DNA of 6,701 bases, from contig JAUVCY010000102.1 of the NCBI GenBank assembly GCA_030595585.1, positions 1-6,701 of the forward strand. The letters are read 5' to 3'. A model generated the notes under the pieces. It was not told where the DNA came from. It did not search any database and was given only the letters and a program-made list of their open reading frames with translations. Within the stretch, counting starts at the first letter, position 1, and each line of letters opens with the position of its first letter. The position numbers and the translations under genes are program-made. This stretch comes from Thermoplasmatota archaeon (GTDB lineage Archaea; Thermoplasmatota; Penumbrarchaeia; Penumbrarchaeales; Penumbrarchaeaceae). This document shows, piece by piece, positions 5,821 through 6,701 of this stretch.

Positions 5821-6375
5821 ATGGAAGACAAGCGGACAGTTCTCGACGGGGATAGGATATACCTGAGGCCGATACGGGAATCGGACGCGGACGACATCAC
5901 TCAAAACGTGAACGATCCCGAGGTGGTCAGGTGGACGCTTCTCATACCATACCCTTATCCCGATGACGGTGCGATCCAGTTCATCAGGATGGCCGAAAAG
6001 AGCATGTTGGAGCGGAGCTCGTATATATTCGGCATCATTCTCAGGAAGAGCGACAGTCTGATCGGGGTGATCAGCCTGGATAAGGTGGAGTGGACACACC
6101 GCGTCTCAAAGGTCGGCTACTGGCTCGGTCAGGATCACTGGGGCCTTGGATATATGGCCGAGGCCACAGCCCTTATTGTGAGATTCGGCTTCGAACAGCT
6201 TGGACTGTTCCGCATAGAGGCGGTGATCCTGGAGGATAACGTTCGGTCCGCAAAGGTACTGACCAAATGCAGGTTCAGGAAAGAGGGGACCGAAAGAAGC
6301 AGATATTACAAGGATGGGAGAAGGTTCAATGGTACCCTCTACTCCCTTCTTCCCTCGGACCTGGATCCAGCCTAA
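5821..6375 (+). CDS. GNAT-family N-acetyltransferase, RimJ/RimL-like
   Basis: A 184-residue acetyl-CoA-dependent acetyltransferase. The N-terminus D-G-D-R-I-Y-L-R-P-I-R-E-S-D-A is the usual opening of the RimJ/RimL-type (Acetyltransf_3) group. Motif A is V-G-Y-W-L-G-Q-D-H-W-G-L-G-Y-M-A-E-A (98-115), with the Q-x-x-x-G-x-G-type pyrophosphate loop, and motif B is N-V-R-S-A-K-V-L-T-K-C-R-F (140-152). Members acetylate ribosomal protein N-termini, amino groups of small molecules or antibiotics; the substrate cannot be set from sequence. No clear ribosome binding site precedes the ATG (CCACCGG), so it may be read by coupling with the STAS-like gene or be leaderless. The final codons and stop (P-A-stop) lie within the right-hand inverted repeat, so the repeat supplies the stop codon. 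Confidence 0.9.
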   Translation: MEDKRTVLDGDRIYLRPIRESDADDITQNVNDPEVVRWTLLIPYPYPDDGAIQFIRMAEKSMLERSSYIFGIILRKSDSLIGVISLDKVEWTHRVSKVGYWLGQDHWGLGYMAEATALIVRFGFEQLGLFRIEAVILEDNVRSAKVLTKCRFRKEGTERSRYYKDGRRFNGTLYSLLPSDLDPA

Positions 6376-6468
6376 CTTTGACATATGTGTTTGGATATAG
6401 TGTCAAAGTGAGGTCTCTCCCAACATTGACAGGCTCAGATCATATTTGATCTGTCAAAGTTGGGATAC
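6368..6468 (-). repeat. Long inverted repeat, copy 2
   Basis: Reverse-complement partner of 5139-5240, with the same four-motif, two-hairpin plan. On the plus strand: CCTAACTTTGACA (6371-6383), inverse TGTCAAAGTGAGG (6401-6413), CCCAACATTGACA (6419-6431), inverse TGTCAAAGTTGGG (6452-6464). Arms ACTTTGACA (6375-6383) and TGTCAAAGT (6401-6409) pair perfectly. It covers the last codons of the GNAT gene and fills nearly all the space before the convergent oxidoreductase stop at 6482, so it could also act as a two-way transcription terminator. That role is inferred from position only. Confidence 0.9.
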
Positions 6469-6481
6469 AGACTCCAACCCA

Positions 6482-6701
6482 TCAGGCCAATCTTTCTTTG
6501 CCATCAATATTGAAAGAACGTGATGGGTCCATATAGTCCCATGTGCTCTGTTCCATTATTGGTTGTCCTTTCAGTATCAGATTGGCCAGATTGATTCCGA
6601 TACCAGGCCCCATCATGAATCCCTGGCCACACAATCCGATCCCAAGATATAATCCCTTTACATTCGATCTTCCAACCACTGGCACTCCATCTGGTGTCAT
6701 T
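6482..6701 (-). CDS. FAD-dependent oxidoreductase (DAO family), C-terminal end, partial
   Basis: The last 72 or so codons of a gene entering from the right edge and ending with TGA at 6482-6484. The first Met seen (6698-6700) is internal, since the family reads T-P-D-G-x-P-x-x-G here near the C-terminus. The next segment, G-L-Y-L-G-I-G-L-C-G-Q-G-F-M-M-G-P-G-I-G, is the conserved stretch that contacts FAD in D-amino-acid-oxidase-like enzymes (glycine, sarcosine and dimethylglycine oxidases, ThiO). It is followed by N-L-A-N-L-I-L-K-G. The N-terminal dinucleotide-binding motif lies outside the window, so substrate and full length are unknown. It converges on the GNAT gene across the right-hand repeat. 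Confidence 0.88.
   Translation of the reverse strand, partial: MTPDGVPVVGRSNVKGLYLGIGLCGQGFMMGPGIGINLANLILKGQPIMEQSTWDYMDPSRSFNIDGKERLA

Overview
The window looks archaeal. Upstream regions carry TATA-box-like elements at archaeal spacing instead of bacterial -35/-10 pairs. Arg is often AGG/AGA and Ile often ATA. Some starts have short GGAG-type ribosome binding sites and others look leaderless or nearly so. The gene set (SlyD-like FKBP, CDP-alcohol phosphatidyltransferase, double-FtsX ABC permease) would fit a euryarchaeal or Thermoplasmatota-type genome. That placement is an impression, not a result.

Left part (1-4005): a probable divergent gene fragment runs off the left edge on the minus strand. 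A compact promoter/operator region at about 105-170 separates it from a three-gene operon on the plus strand: a TetR-family repressor, an ABC ATPase of the MacB/LolD type, and an 818-residue permease with two FtsX domains. The first two genes overlap by 4 nt and the last two are 2 nt apart. A 21-bp odd palindrome, plus a further half-site on the other side of a TATA-like element, is the likely self-regulated operator. This looks like a repressor-controlled export or lipid/lipoprotein-handling ABC module of unknown substrate.

Middle part (4006-5125): two minus-strand genes, a CDP-alcohol phosphatidyltransferase (lipid headgroup synthesis) and a SlyD-like FKBP prolyl isomerase. The phosphatidyltransferase abuts the permease tail to tail with no intergenic base; the two stop codons together read TGATCA. 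It has its own TATA box.

Right part (5126-6701): a small STAS/SpoIIAA-like protein and a RimJ/RimL-type GNAT acetyltransferase on the plus strand, then the C-terminal end of a FAD-dependent (DAO-family) oxidoreductase on the minus strand, cut by the window edge.

The most unusual feature is a pair of about 100-bp imperfect inverted repeats (5139-5240 and 6368-6468) that exactly bracket the STAS and GNAT genes. Each repeat holds four copies of a 13-bp motif (CCYAACTTTGACA-like) in alternating orientation, forming two successive hairpins. The arms are conserved while one loop has diverged, and one arm pair shows a compensatory A-T to G-C change between copies. This points to a REP/BIME- or MITE-like repeat family, possibly marking a mobile or invertible 1.33-kb cassette.
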